From positions 6,386,001 through 6,450,000 of the forward strand of contig NZ_JADBEM010000001.1 of assembly GCF_014873875.1 (NCBI RefSeq): DNA of 64,000 nucleotides. Reading direction: 5' to 3'. Positions within the stretch are counted from its first letter, which is position 1. Each line of letters starts with the position of its first letter. The notes below the pieces were generated by a model that made no database searches, was not told the origin of the DNA, and saw only the letters and a list, made by a program, of their open reading frames with translations. Source of the DNA: Actinopolymorpha pittospori (GTDB taxonomy: Bacteria > Actinomycetota > Actinomycetes > Propionibacteriales > Actinopolymorphaceae). Shown here piece after piece: positions 28,923 through 38,618 of this stretch. Position numbers and translations under genes: made by a program.

Positions 28923-30365
28923 GTGAATGCCCATTCCGCTCCTCGTGACGTCTTCGACGCGGGCGATGCCCGCCGAGACAGGTCCAGCTTCGACATCGCC
29001 CGAGAGCTTTCCCGGCGAGGCTTTCTGGCCCGCGCCGCCACCGGCGCGGCGGTGGCGGGCATTGGCGCGATGTCCGTCGCGTGTTCGCCCTTCGGCAACA
29101 GCGTGGACGGCGACAGTCCCAGCTCGACCAACCTGCGCTTCATCACCCCGGCCGACCTCGGCCTCGAACGCACCCTCTACAAGGGATATCTGCAGGACTT
29201 CGAGAAGGCCAACGCCGGGAGCACCGTCGGTGTCACCTTCGAGGCCTGGGACGACTACATGGCCAAGCTCCCGACCCTGCTCGCCGGTGGTGCCGTACCC
29301 GACCTGATCCACCAGCACATGAGCATCGTGCAGGACTACGGCCATCGCGGTGCCCTGCTCGACCTGGCTCCGCTGATGGAACGCGACGGCATCGGCCGGG
29401 AGACGTTCGTTCCGGAACTCATCGACGCGTTCTCCGACGGCGACAAGATCTACGGCATCCCGAAGGACTCCGCGGCCTGGGGTGTCTACTACAACAAGGA
29501 CAAGTTCGACGAGGCCGGTCTGGACTACCCGAGCGACGACTGGACGATGGAGGACCTGCGGGCGACGGCCCGCGCCCTGACCCGCGACGATCGCGGCCGA
29601 AACCCGGACCAGGCCGGGTTCGATCCCAAGGGGATCAAACAGTGGGGACTGAACTGGGTGGCGCCAACTCCCACCGACTCCGAGAACAGCCGCGCCTTCG
29701 TGCGCGCGTTCGGTGGGGACTGGTACGACGAGGACTACCAGCAGACCCTGATCGACCAGCCGCCGGCCCGCGCGGACTTCGAACTCTTCCGGGCGATGCG
29801 CTGTGCGGACCTGAGCACCCCGTCGCCGGCGCAGGAACTCGGACAGGGTGACCCGTTCCGCTCCGGCCTCACCGCCATGTCGGTCAACCACCACTCCCAG
29901 GACTTCTTCCTGCGGGAGGAGAAGACGAAGTTCGCCTGGGGAATCACCTTCCTGCCCAAAGGTCCTGGCGGACAGTTCGTCCCGGTCGGCTGCAGCGGGT
30001 GGGCGATCCCGAAGGGGGCGAAGGACCAGACCGGTGCCTGGAAACTGCTCAAGCACCTGACCAGCCCGCAGGTCCAGCGTGGGTTCGCCGAGCAGCGCCG
30101 TTGGGCACCCAGCGTCCGCGCGGCGCTTCCCGCCCTGGTGCGCGAGAACCCGACCGACGGATTCGTCAAGGTCCACGTCGATCCACTGCGCGAACGCAGT
30201 GACCGCACCGTCATCAGCTTCAGGTTCCCCGCCAACCAGTCGCGGATCAAGGAGGTCTACGCCACCCACTTCGACCCGCTGTGGACCACCTGCGCCACCG
30301 ACGACGTGGCCGGGGCCGCACGTAAGGCCAAGGAGCAGATCGACGCGATCCTCGCGCAGGGCTGA
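28923..30365 (+). CDS. Sugar ABC transporter substrate-binding lipoprotein
   Basis: A 480-residue extracellular solute-binding protein (family 1). The N-terminus has a twin-arginine motif SRRGFL, a hydrophobic core and the lipobox MSVAC, so it is probably Tat-exported and lipidated. The mature part has EAWDDYMAKLPTLLAGGAVPDLIHQH and GIPKDSAAWGVYYNKDKFDEAGL, the usual first-lobe and hinge segments. The GTG at 28923 follows GAGGTGG. The ligand is presumably a sugar or sugar acid. It is first in the importer operon and followed by two permease genes. Confidence 0.9.
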   Translation: MNAHSAPRDVFDAGDARRDRSSFDIARELSRRGFLARAATGAAVAGIGAMSVACSPFGNSVDGDSPSSTNLRFITPADLGLERTLYKGYLQDFEKANAGSTVGVTFEAWDDYMAKLPTLLAGGAVPDLIHQHMSIVQDYGHRGALLDLAPLMERDGIGRETFVPELIDAFSDGDKIYGIPKDSAAWGVYYNKDKFDEAGLDYPSDDWTMEDLRATARALTRDDRGRNPDQAGFDPKGIKQWGLNWVAPTPTDSENSRAFVRAFGGDWYDEDYQQTLIDQPPARADFELFRAMRCADLSTPSPAQELGQGDPFRSGLTAMSVNHHSQDFFLREEKTKFAWGITFLPKGPGGQFVPVGCSGWAIPKGAKDQTGAWKLLKHLTSPQVQRGFAEQRRWAPSVRAALPALVRENPTDGFVKVHVDPLRERSDRTVISFRFPANQSRIKEVYATHFDPLWTTCATDDVAGAARKAKEQIDAILAQG

Positions 30366-30371
30366 GGGTCG

Positions 30372-31292
30372 ATGCTGACGCCGACGAAGCGACGAAAGGG
30401 CATGAGCACACGTCGCAAAGAAGCGCTTGACGGCTACCTGTTCATCGCGCCCTGGCTGATCGGTTTCGTGTTCCTCGTGTCGGGTCCGATGATCGCCTCC
30501 CTGGTGATGTCCTTCCTGAGCTGGGACCTGTTCAGCCCGCCCGTCTGGGTCGGGCTGGACAACTTCCGGGCGCTCCTGTCCGACCGGCTGGTCGGGATCT
30601 CGTTGTGGAACACCGCGTTCTTCACCGCGATCAGCGTGCCGCTCAACCTCGTGACCGCCCTCGGCGCAGCGCTGCTCCTGAACCTCCGGCTGCGCTTCCG
30701 GTCGGTGTTCAGGACGGCGTTCTACCTGCCGGCCGTCATGCCGGCCGCGGCCAACGCCATCCTGTGGTTCTGGATCCTGAACCCCGAGGTCGGTCTGGCC
30801 AACTCGGTCCTGCGCATGGTCGGACTGCCCGAACTCCAGTGGCTGCAGGACCCGGTGACGGCGAAGCCGTCGTTCATCCTGATGAACCTGTGGGGGATCG
30901 GCAACACCATGGTGATCTTCCTCGCCGGACTGCAGGGGATCCCGCAGTCGCTGCACGACGCGGCCGAGGTGGACGGCGCGAACTGGTGGCACAAGTTCTG
31001 GGCCGTGACGGTGCCGATGCTCTCACCGGTCATCCTGTTCAATCTCGTTCTCGGCGTCATCGCGTCCTTCCAGATCTTCACCAGCGCCTACCTGCTCGCC
31101 GGCAACGGCGGGCCTGAGCAGTCCACCCTCTTCTCGGTCCTGTACCTCTACCGGCTCGGGTTCGAGCAGTTCCGGATGGGCTACGCCGCGGCCTACGCGT
31201 GGGTCATCTTCGTGGTGATCCTGGTCTTCTCCCTGCTGCAGTTCCGGCTCTCCCGGTCCTGGGTGCACTACGAAGGGGAGGACTCCCGATGA
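30372..31292 (+). CDS. Sugar ABC transporter permease (MalF-type)
   Basis: A 306-residue permease with six predicted membrane helices and the EAA cytoplasmic loop EVDGANWWHKFWAVTVPMLSP that docks the ATPase. It starts 6 nt after the binding-protein stop and overlaps the next permease by ATGA. No ATPase gene is in the operon, so the complex probably uses a shared MsiK-type ATPase, common in actinobacteria (inference). Confidence 0.9.
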   Translation: MLTPTKRRKGMSTRRKEALDGYLFIAPWLIGFVFLVSGPMIASLVMSFLSWDLFSPPVWVGLDNFRALLSDRLVGISLWNTAFFTAISVPLNLVTALGAALLLNLRLRFRSVFRTAFYLPAVMPAAANAILWFWILNPEVGLANSVLRMVGLPELQWLQDPVTAKPSFILMNLWGIGNTMVIFLAGLQGIPQSLHDAAEVDGANWWHKFWAVTVPMLSPVILFNLVLGVIASFQIFTSAYLLAGNGGPEQSTLFSVLYLYRLGFEQFRMGYAAAYAWVIFVVILVFSLLQFRLSRSWVHYEGEDSR

Positions 31293-32125
31293 GGGCCGTC
31301 GCTGTCGTACGCCGAGCCGCGTTGTACGTCGTGATGGTCGCGCTCGCGTTGGTCTTCCTGATCCCGATGATCTGGTTGGTGTCGACCTCGCTGAAGAGTC
31401 AGGGGCAGGTCTTCGCGTATCCACCGGTGTGGATCCCGGATCCCCTGCAGTGGGGCAACTACGTCGAGGCGATGAGCCGGGCGCCCCTGTTGGTGTGGCT
31501 CGCCAACACGGTGATGATCGCGGTGCTCGCGCTCGCCGGCACGCTGATGTCGAGTTCGCTGGTGGCTTTCGGCTTCGCGCGGCTGCGCTTTCCGGGCCGC
31601 CGGGTGCTGTTCATCCTGTTGCTGAGCACGATGATGCTGCCGGACGTCGTCACGCTCGTCCCGCAGTTCGTGCTCTTCCGCTCGATCGGGTGGGTCGACA
31701 CGTTCCTGCCCTTGATCGTGCCGTCGTTCCTCGGCGGTGGCGCGTTCAACATCTTCCTCGTCCGGCAGTTCTACCTGACGATCCCGCGGGACTTCGACGA
31801 GGCCGCCCGCCTCGACGGTGCGTCGAACCTGCGGATCTGGTGGCACATCATCCTGCCGCTGTCGCGGCCGGTACTGGTCGCGGTCGGGATCTTCTCCTTC
31901 GTCTACCACTGGAACGACTTCCTGCTTCCGCTCATCTATCTACAGAGCGAGGGCAACAAGACGCTCGCGTTGGGACTGCGCGCGTTCATCAGCCCGACCG
32001 ATGCCTCGTGGAACATCAGCATGGCCGCGTCGATGTTCCTCGTGATCCCGGTGCTGATCGTCTTCTTCGTGGCGCAGCGACAGTTCATCCGGGGTGTCGT
32101 GATGACCGGGATCCAGGGCAGGTGA
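31289..32125 (+). CDS. Sugar ABC transporter permease (MalG-type)
   Basis: A 278-residue permease with about six membrane helices and the EAA loop EAARLDGASNLRIWWHIILP. The ATG at 31289 overlaps the preceding stop (ATGA) with AGGGGAGGA just upstream. It pairs with the MalF-type subunit to form the membrane channel of the importer. Confidence 0.9.
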   Translation: MRAVAVVRRAALYVVMVALALVFLIPMIWLVSTSLKSQGQVFAYPPVWIPDPLQWGNYVEAMSRAPLLVWLANTVMIAVLALAGTLMSSSLVAFGFARLRFPGRRVLFILLLSTMMLPDVVTLVPQFVLFRSIGWVDTFLPLIVPSFLGGGAFNIFLVRQFYLTIPRDFDEAARLDGASNLRIWWHIILPLSRPVLVAVGIFSFVYHWNDFLLPLIYLQSEGNKTLALGLRAFISPTDASWNISMAASMFLVIPVLIVFFVAQRQFIRGVVMTGIQGR

Positions 32126-32205
32126 GGCGTTGGGCTGGCCACGCCACGTCGGACGCGCACGCCGGGCGTCTTCGGGAAGTGATCGGGACGACGAAGGAGG
32201 TACAC

Positions 32206-33489
32206 ATGACCGGCGCGAGCCTGGCCGATCTGCGGGTGCTCGAGGTGGGTGTGTTCATGGCGGCGCCGTTCGCCGGAATGCAGCTCGCCGACCTGGGTGC
32301 CGACGTGGTGAAGGTGGAGCCACCCGGGCGCGGTGATCCGGCCCGACAGGTCGGGCCGTACCTGTCGGGGGAGAGTTCGCCGTTCGTCCGCCTCAACCGC
32401 AACAAGCGGTCGGTGGCGATCGACCTCAAACACGACGAGGGCAGGGCGGCGTTCGAGCACCTGGCGGCCTCTGCCGACGTACTGCTGCAGAACCTCCGGC
32501 CCGGCGCGATGGACTCGCTCGGCCTCGGCTACCCCCGGTTGCGCGAACTCAACCCGCGGCTGGTCTACGTCTCACTGTCCGGCTGGGGGCAGGACGGGCC
32601 GCGCGCGATGCTGCCCGGGCTCGACGTGATGGCGCAGGCCCGGGCGGGACTGATGAGCATCACGGGGGAGCCGGGCGGTGCGCCGGCGAAGGTCGGCGTA
32701 CCCCTGTGCGACCTCACCTGCGGGTTGTACGCCGCGCTCGCGACCCTGGCGGCGCTGCGCACGCGTGACGTGACCGGCGAGGGCCAGCACGTGGACGTCT
32801 CGCTGTTCGAGTCCGCGGTGTCGTTCGGCATCTGGGAGGCCGGAAAGTTCTTCGCGACGGGGGAGATCGGCGGCCCGCTCGGCTCCGCGCACCAGAGCAC
32901 GGCGCCCTACCAGGCGTTCGCGACCGCTGATGGCTGGGTCACGTTCGGTGCCGTCACCCCTCGGACGTGGCGGGCGGCCTGCGGCGTTCTAGACCTGGGC
33001 GAGATCGTGGACGACCCCCGGTACGCCGAGGCCTACGAACGGCAACTGCTACGGGAGCGCCTCGTCCCCGTGATCGAGGCGGCCACGCGACGTTGGCAGA
33101 CCGACGCCCTGGTCGCCGCGCTGGAGGAGGCGGGCGTCCCGTGTGCGCCGATCGCCAACTACGGCGAGGTCTTCGACGACGAACACCTGCGGGCGCGCGA
33201 CTTCTTCTGGGACGCGCCCCACCCCACCCTGGGCGACGTACGCCAGATCGGCTCGCCGATGCGGCTGTCGGACAGTCCGCCCGTACGCCGCGGGGCGGGG
33301 CCACGGCTCGGCGCCGACACCCGGGACGTGCTCGTCGGGGCCGGAGTCCAGGAGTCCGAGATCGACCGACTCGTGACGGCCGGAGCGATCCAGTGTGGGG
33401 AGATCGGGTCGGCCACGGGGGAAGCTGGCAAGAGTGGTTCGAGCGCCGGTCTGGCCGGCGAGACCACGGGGAAGGGCGGGAACGCGTGA
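32206..33489 (+). CDS. CaiB/BaiF-type class III CoA-transferase
   Basis: A 427-residue class III CoA-transferase that moves CoA between carboxylic acids. The N-terminal VLEVGVFMAAPFAGMQLADLGADVVKVE is typical, and Asp169 in GVPLCDLTCG sits at the same number as the catalytic Asp169 of formyl-CoA transferase. The last ~45 residues are a Gly/Ser/Thr-rich tail. The ATG at 32206 has a perfect AAGGAGGT. It overlaps the enoyl-CoA hydratase by GTGA, so an acid is probably activated to its CoA ester and then hydrated. It lies 80 bp after the importer genes. Confidence 0.9.
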   Translation: MTGASLADLRVLEVGVFMAAPFAGMQLADLGADVVKVEPPGRGDPARQVGPYLSGESSPFVRLNRNKRSVAIDLKHDEGRAAFEHLAASADVLLQNLRPGAMDSLGLGYPRLRELNPRLVYVSLSGWGQDGPRAMLPGLDVMAQARAGLMSITGEPGGAPAKVGVPLCDLTCGLYAALATLAALRTRDVTGEGQHVDVSLFESAVSFGIWEAGKFFATGEIGGPLGSAHQSTAPYQAFATADGWVTFGAVTPRTWRAACGVLDLGEIVDDPRYAEAYERQLLRERLVPVIEAATRRWQTDALVAALEEAGVPCAPIANYGEVFDDEHLRARDFFWDAPHPTLGDVRQIGSPMRLSDSPPVRRGAGPRLGADTRDVLVGAGVQESEIDRLVTAGAIQCGEIGSATGEAGKSGSSAGLAGETTGKGGNA

Positions 33490-34280
33490 CCGACACCGGC
33501 GAGGACGCGGGCGACACACTCCGCATCGAGCGGGACGGTGCGGTCCTGCGGGTCACGTTCAACCGCCCTGCCAGGCGAAACGCGATGACCTGGGCGATGT
33601 ACGACGGGTTGATGGACGCCTGCACGCGGGTCGAGGACGATCCGGAGATCCGGGTGCTGGTCCTGCGCGGCGCCGGCGGTGAGGCGTTCGTGGCGGGCAC
33701 CGACATCGAGCAGTTCGGGGAGTTCGTCGGCGGTGCCGCCGGGGTGGAGTACGAGCGGCGGATGAGCGGCATGCTGGACCGGTTGGCCGGTGTCCGGGTG
33801 CCGACGGTGGCCGTCGTCACGGGCTACTGCATCGGTGCCGGCCTCGCCCTGGCGGCCTCGTGCGACCTGCGGATCGCGAGCCACGGTTCGAGGTTCGGCG
33901 TACCCATCGCCCGCACCGTCGGCAACTGCCTGTCGGCCGCCACGGTGGCGCTGCTCGTCGACCACCTGGGTCCCGGACGCACCCTCGACCTGTTGCTCCG
34001 GGCGCGGTTGCTCGACACGGACGAGGCGGCGGCCGCGGGCTTCCTCACCGAGGTGTGCGCGCAGGACGAGGTTGACGCCACGGCGAACGCGCTCGTGGAG
34101 CGGCTACTCGGCCATGCACCGTTGACGATGTGGGCGGCCAAGGAGGCCGTACGCCGGATCCGGGCAGCCCGGGTACCCGACGACAGCGACCTCATCCACC
34201 GCGTCTACGACAGCGCCGACTTCCGGGCGGGGGTACGGGCGTTCGTGGCCAAGGAGCGTCCGACCTGGACCGGGCGCTGA
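33486..34280 (+). CDS. Enoyl-CoA hydratase/isomerase family protein
   Basis: A 264-residue crotonase-fold protein. The first oxyanion-hole segment is EAFVAGTDIEQF and the second is YCIGAGLALAASCDLRIA. The usual FSAGAD is replaced by FVAGTD. The catalytic Glu positions of true hydratases are not obvious in ARTVGNCLSAATVALL, so it could be an isomerase, hydrolase or lyase instead. It starts as GTGA over the CoA-transferase stop. It is the last gene before a strong terminator hairpin. Confidence 0.85.
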   Translation: MTDTGEDAGDTLRIERDGAVLRVTFNRPARRNAMTWAMYDGLMDACTRVEDDPEIRVLVLRGAGGEAFVAGTDIEQFGEFVGGAAGVEYERRMSGMLDRLAGVRVPTVAVVTGYCIGAGLALAASCDLRIASHGSRFGVPIARTVGNCLSAATVALLVDHLGPGRTLDLLLRARLLDTDEAAAAGFLTEVCAQDEVDATANALVERLLGHAPLTMWAAKEAVRRIRAARVPDDSDLIHRVYDSADFRAGVRAFVAKERPTWTGR

Positions 34281-34297
34281 GTCCGCCCTGGACAGCC

Positions 34298-34331
34298 CCG
34301 TGGCCGGGCCCCTCACGGGACCCGGCCACGG
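34298..34331 (+). terminator. Strong terminator hairpin ending the ABC/CoA-transferase operon
   Basis: Perfect 11-bp arms CCGTGGCCGGG / CCCGGCCACGG with a 12-nt loop, 17 nt after the hydratase stop. A short CCTTTT follows about 10 nt later. Confidence 0.8.
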
Positions 34332-34417
34332 ATGGTGCCGACCTTTTGACCGGGCGATCATGCTGTGCCGGTCAGGCTGTGCCGGTCATGTTGTGTCGGT
34401 GTTGCTGGTGAAACGGT

Positions 34418-34436
34418 GGTTCGAAGCGGTCGAACC
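34418..34436 (-). terminator. Hairpin after secreted beta-helix protein gene
   Basis: GGTTCGA-AGCGG-TCGAACC, 7-bp arms and 5-nt loop, 2 nt beyond the stop codon of the minus-strand gene. Confidence 0.5.
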
Positions 34437-34438
34437 GC

Positions 34439-35413
34439 TCAGAGCTGGGCGTCGCCAGCAGCCGAAGCCTCGGACTTGGCCGCGGCACGCCGCTGGGCAG
34501 CCTCGTCGGCAACCTCGTCGGAACGGTCCTGCGCGACTGCCATCCGCTTCATCAGCGTCGCCGGAGCCTGGAGGTCGACGAACTGACCACCAAGGGTTCC
34601 GCGGACGCGGTTGTTCTCACCCGTCGGAGCCGGGTCGTTGCCCTCGCCGCTCAGGTTGCCGGCGATGATGTTGTTGCTCACCACGACGTTCGCGGTGTTG
34701 CCCGAGACGTCGAGGTTGCTGCCGAAGAAGCTGGCGCCCGTGCAGGGAGCAAGCGGTCCGTTGGCACCAATCTGCACGGTCTCGGAGTTGCCGGCGTAGC
34801 TGGCGTCGCCGTACACCTCGCTCTCGCAGAACACGCCGCCCTCGGCGTTGCCGGAGACGAGGAGCTTGCCCGAGAGAGTGGAGTTGTAGACGTCGGTGTA
34901 GCGGGTGCCCTGGCCGGTGACGTTGCCGCCGACCTGGGAACCGTCGATGACGACCTCGCCCGGAACCTGAGCGTCCAGCTTGCCCGTGACCTTGGAGTCG
35001 ACGGCGTACACGAAGCCGTCGAACTCGGAGCCGGCGTCGGCCCTGGCGGTGACAGCGGCGCCGAGGTCACTGGAGTAGAAGAAGGAACCGAACGCGTCCT
35101 TGGTGCTCACGTTCTTCGCGATGGTGCTGTCCGTCGTGTCGACGTAGCCGTTCTGGAGCACCGTGATGGTGCCCTTGAACGTCGCGCCGTCGACCACCAG
35201 GTCAGCGCCCTCCTGGACGCGGACGTTTCCTTCGACGGTGGTGCCGTTGAGCCAGCAGGCCTTGCCGGCCGGGACGACGAGGTCGCCCGGAACGGTCACG
35301 GCCCCGCCCTCACCCACACAACGGGTGACGAGCTCGGCGCTGGCAGGAGCAGCGAAGGCAATGCCTCCAGCCGCCACCAGCGAGGTAGCGGCGATTGCGC
35401 TGCGCAGTCTCAT
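34439..35413 (-). CDS. Secreted beta-helix-like hypothetical protein
   Basis: A 324-residue exported protein. A Sec signal peptide (MRLRS, hydrophobic core, AAPASA cleavage about residue 26) is followed by repeated short beta-strand turns of the type G.V.V..GA.L.VDGA and VSGNTANVVVSNNIIAGNLSGEG, resembling a right-handed beta-helix or bactofilin-like fold. Four Cys residues could form disulfides. The C-terminal ~45 residues are charged and helical. No sortase motif or membrane anchor is seen. The ATG has GGGGAGG 10 nt upstream. Function unknown; a cell-surface or secreted structural role is plausible. Confidence 0.72.
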   Translation of the reverse strand: MRLRSAIAATSLVAAGGIAFAAPASAELVTRCVGEGGAVTVPGDLVVPAGKACWLNGTTVEGNVRVQEGADLVVDGATFKGTITVLQNGYVDTTDSTIAKNVSTKDAFGSFFYSSDLGAAVTARADAGSEFDGFVYAVDSKVTGKLDAQVPGEVVIDGSQVGGNVTGQGTRYTDVYNSTLSGKLLVSGNAEGGVFCESEVYGDASYAGNSETVQIGANGPLAPCTGASFFGSNLDVSGNTANVVVSNNIIAGNLSGEGNDPAPTGENNRVRGTLGGQFVDLQAPATLMKRMAVAQDRSDEVADEAAQRRAAAKSEASAAGDAQL

Positions 35414-35578
35414 GTTTTGCGGTCCTCCCCTGTGATGTGAAGCCCTAAGCGGTTGATCTGGGACACAACACACCCGCTTTGGTAGATGCAGGACTATCTT
35501 TCAGGAAAGGGAGCGAATCGGGACTGAAGTTTTGTACCCTTCCGGTTTCGGTCGGCGTTTTCTCACCCGCCGTTCACC

Positions 35579-36631
35579 TCACGGGACCCGAGCGCGCCAT
35601 GCGGCCGTCCCGAACTTCGCTGTGACCAGCTCCTCGGCCTCCGCGAGCTCCTTCGACGTCAGGGAGTCGTTGACGAGTCCATACCGCCTGCGGAAGTGGC
35701 TGACCATCTTGTCGATGATGGCCTCGCGGGACAGACCGGTCTGCCGGCGAAGCGGATCGACTCGCTTCGCGGCGCTCGCCGTCCCCTTGTCCGACAGCTT
35801 CTCCCGCCCGATCCGCAGCACCTCGAGCATCTTGTCGGCGTCGATGTCGTAGGCCATGGTCACGTGGTGCAGGACCGCGCCGGTGGCGAGCCGCTTCTGG
35901 GCCGCCCCGGCGATCTTGCCGCCGTCGGAGGTGATGTCGTTCAGAGGTTGGTACCACGCCTTCACCCCGAGGTCCTCGTTCAGCGCTCCGAGCACCCAGT
36001 CGTCCAGGTAGGCGTAGGAGTCGGCGAAGGACAGCCCGTCGACGAGGGAGGCCGGTGCGTAAAGCGAGTAGGTGATGGTGTTGCCGGGCTCGATGAACAT
36101 CGCGCCACCGCCGCTGATCCGGCGTACGACGGTGATGCCGTGCCGTCGGGCACCTTCCGGATCGACCTCGTTGCGCAGCGACTGGAAACTGCCGATCACG
36201 ACCGCGGGGGCGCCCCACTCCCAGATCCGCAGCGTCGGCGGCCGGTTCTCGGTGGCGACCTCGCGGGCCAGCACCTCGTCGAGCGCCATGTGCAGCGTCG
36301 GCTCCTGGGGGCCCTCGTGGATCAGGTGCCAGTCGTGGTCATGCCACTCGCTCGCGCGGGCGAGCGCGCGGCGTACGGCGACGGCCACCGCCTGGGGGGA
36401 GAAACCGAGCAGGACGGCGTTCGGCCCCAGACCGGCCTCGACCCGCTCCGCCAGCACCCGTGCGTCGGTGGACGCGGGCAGGCCGGTGAGGGCGGCGTCC
36501 ATGCGTTCGAGCGCCTCGTCCGGCTCGAGGAAGAAGTCGCCGCTGACCCGGACGTCACGCAGCATGCCGTCCTCGACGTCGAGGTCGACCACCACCAGCT
36601 TGCCGCCGGGAACCTTGTACTCGCCGTGCAC
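35579..36631 (-). CDS. Lipoate-protein ligase family protein with N-terminal accessory domain
   Basis: A ~350-residue lipoate ligase-like protein. Residues ~1-90 (GEYKVPGGKLVVVDLDVEDG, SGDFFLEPDEALERMD) resemble the accessory domain that is C-terminal in E. coli LplA. The catalytic BPL/LplA domain follows, with VVRRISGGGAMFIEPGNTITYSLY and the Lys of GGKIAGAAQKR. It would attach lipoate (or octanoate) to carrier proteins. The start is uncertain: GTG at 36631 gives the family-like MHGEYKVPGG, with GTG at 36643 and 36670 also in frame. It stands alone, without lipA or lipB. Confidence 0.82.
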   Translation of the reverse strand: MHGEYKVPGGKLVVVDLDVEDGMLRDVRVSGDFFLEPDEALERMDAALTGLPASTDARVLAERVEAGLGPNAVLLGFSPQAVAVAVRRALARASEWHDHDWHLIHEGPQEPTLHMALDEVLAREVATENRPPTLRIWEWGAPAVVIGSFQSLRNEVDPEGARRHGITVVRRISGGGAMFIEPGNTITYSLYAPASLVDGLSFADSYAYLDDWVLGALNEDLGVKAWYQPLNDITSDGGKIAGAAQKRLATGAVLHHVTMAYDIDADKMLEVLRIGREKLSDKGTASAAKRVDPLRRQTGLSREAIIDKMVSHFRRRYGLVNDSLTSKELAEAEELVTAKFGTAAWRARVP

Positions 36632-36765
36632 CGTGCCACCCACCTGTCGCCACGCCGCCGGCGGGACCACCCCGCCGGTGGGACCTCATCACAACACGCG
36701 GCGGCGGCGATTCCTTTCCGACGCGCGCCCGGGTGGGTAGGCGCTGGCGTGCCGCGGGACACCAG

Positions 36766-38418
36766 CTAGGCACCCGCTCCCGTGAGTACGGAGTCGACCA
36801 CGGCACGGGCCTCCTTCTGCACCTCGGCGAGGTGCTCGGGGCCCTGGAAGGACTCGGCGTAGATCTTGTAGACGTCCTCCGTGCCGGAGGGCCGGGCCGC
36901 GAACCACGCGCTGCGGGTCGTGACCTTAAGACCGCCGATCGGCGCGTCGTTGCCAGGCGCCCGGGTCAGCTTCGCGGTGATGGGCTCGCCCGCGAGTTCG
37001 GTCGCGGTCACCTGCTCGGGAGCCAGCCTGCCGAGAGCCGCCTTCTGCTCACGCGTCGCCGGTGCGTCGACCCGGGCGTACGCCGGGTCCCCGAAGCGCG
37101 CGGTGAGGTCGGCGTAGTGCTCGCTCGGCGAGCGACCGGTCACGGCCTGGATCTCCGAGGCGAGGAGCGCCAGCAGGATGCCGTCCTTGTCGGTCGTCCA
37201 GACGCTGCCGTCCGTACGGAGGAACGACGCGCCGGCGCTCTCCTCGCCCCCGAAGCCGACCGACCCGTCGAGCAGCCCTGAGACGAACCACTTGAAGCCC
37301 ACCGGCACCTCGACCAGGCGGCGGCCGAGGTCGGCGGCCACCAGGTCGATCATCGAGGAGCTGACGAGCGTCTTGCCGACCGCGGCACCGGCCGACCAGC
37401 CGGCGCGGTTGCCGAAGAGGTAGGAGATCGCGACCGCGAGGTAGTGGTTGGGGTTCAACAACCCACCGTCGGGTGTCACGATCCCGTGCCGGTCGGCGTC
37501 CGCGTCGTTCCCCGTCGCGATCTGGTAGGCCTCGCGCTGGTCGATGAGGGACGCCATGGCGTACGGCGACGAGCAGTCCATCCGGATCTTGCCGTCCCAG
37601 TCCAGGGTCATGAACCGCCAGGTGGGGTCCGTGACCGGGTTGACGACCCTGAGGTCGAGCCCGTGACGCTCGGCGATCTCGCCCCAGTAGGCCACGCTCG
37701 CCCCGCCCAGCGGATCGGCCCCGATCCGGACGCCCGCCGAACGGATGGCGTCCAGGTCGACCACCGAGGGAAGGTCGCCGACGTAGGCATCCAGGAAGTC
37801 GTGCCGGTGGGTCGTCTCCGCCGTCCGTGCCCGGCTCAGTGGGATCCGGCGTACGCCGTCGAGCCCGGCCGCGAGCATGGCGTTCGCGCGATCCTGGATC
37901 CAGCGGGTGACGTCGGTGTCGGCCGGTCCGCCGTTCGGTGGGTTGTACTTGAAGCCGCCGTCCGAAGGCGGGTTGTGCGACGGCGTGACGACCACCCCGT
38001 CGGCCAGCCCGCTCGTGCGCCCGCGGTTGTACGTCAGGATCGCGTGGGACAGGGCGGGTGTCGGGGTGTAGCCGTCGCGGGCGTCGACGAGGACGGTGAC
38101 GTCGTTGGCCGCGAAGACCTCCAGGGCCGTGGTCCAGGCCGGCTCGGAGAGGGCGTGGGTGTCCCGTCCGAGGTACAGCGGTCCGTCCACGCGGGCGGCC
38201 GCGCGGTGCTCACAGATGGCCTGGCTGACCGCCGCGATGTGATCGTCGTTGAACGACAGGTCCAGGCTCGACCCGCGGTGGCCGGACGTACCGAACGCCA
38301 CCTGCTGGTCCGCCTCGCCCGGATCGGGGTGGCCGGCGTAGTAGGCGGTGACGAGATGCGGGACGTCGACCAGGTCGGAGACCTCCGCCTGCTGTCCGGC
38401 ACGTCCGTCGACACTCAT
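36766..38418 (-). CDS. pgm: Phosphoglucomutase (alpha-D-glucose phosphate-specific)
   Basis: A 550-residue phosphohexomutase interconverting glucose-1-phosphate and glucose-6-phosphate. Active-site motifs are [12 protein letters not shown], phosphoserine loop TPSHNPP (Ser147), metal loop [10 protein letters not shown], sugar loop GFGGEESAG and phosphate loop RPSGTE. Length fits the 545-aa bacterial Pgm. The ATG follows GAAAGGGG. It links glycolysis to glycogen, trehalose and envelope sugar synthesis. Confidence 0.96.
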   Translation of the reverse strand: MSVDGRAGQQAEVSDLVDVPHLVTAYYAGHPDPGEADQQVAFGTSGHRGSSLDLSFNDDHIAAVSQAICEHRAAARVDGPLYLGRDTHALSEPAWTTALEVFAANDVTVLVDARDGYTPTPALSHAILTYNRGRTSGLADGVVVTPSHNPPSDGGFKYNPPNGGPADTDVTRWIQDRANAMLAAGLDGVRRIPLSRARTAETTHRHDFLDAYVGDLPSVVDLDAIRSAGVRIGADPLGGASVAYWGEIAERHGLDLRVVNPVTDPTWRFMTLDWDGKIRMDCSSPYAMASLIDQREAYQIATGNDADADRHGIVTPDGGLLNPNHYLAVAISYLFGNRAGWSAGAAVGKTLVSSSMIDLVAADLGRRLVEVPVGFKWFVSGLLDGSVGFGGEESAGASFLRTDGSVWTTDKDGILLALLASEIQAVTGRSPSEHYADLTARFGDPAYARVDAPATREQKAALGRLAPEQVTATELAGEPITAKLTRAPGNDAPIGGLKVTTRSAWFAARPSGTEDVYKIYAESFQGPEHLAEVQKEARAVVDSVLTGAGA

Positions 38419-38618
38419 CTGATCGCCCCTTTCGGAACCGCGCTATGCGTACCCGCGCCGCTTCTCGTGGTGTGGCCGGTGGTGTGGCTCGTGATGCTTC
38501 CGGTGTGCTTCCGGCGTGGCTTGTGTGGTGACTCAAGCCTGCCAGGGCCGCTGTCGGCCGTACACCGCGACCTGAATTGACTGGTCATCCGGCGGCCTAC
38601 CGCCGAGAATGTGGGTTC

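Noticed and set aside
28878-30992. A 704-codon minus-strand open frame opposite the substrate-binding protein and permease
   Set aside because: Antisense shadow; the sense strand has a Tat signal, lipobox and permease motifs.
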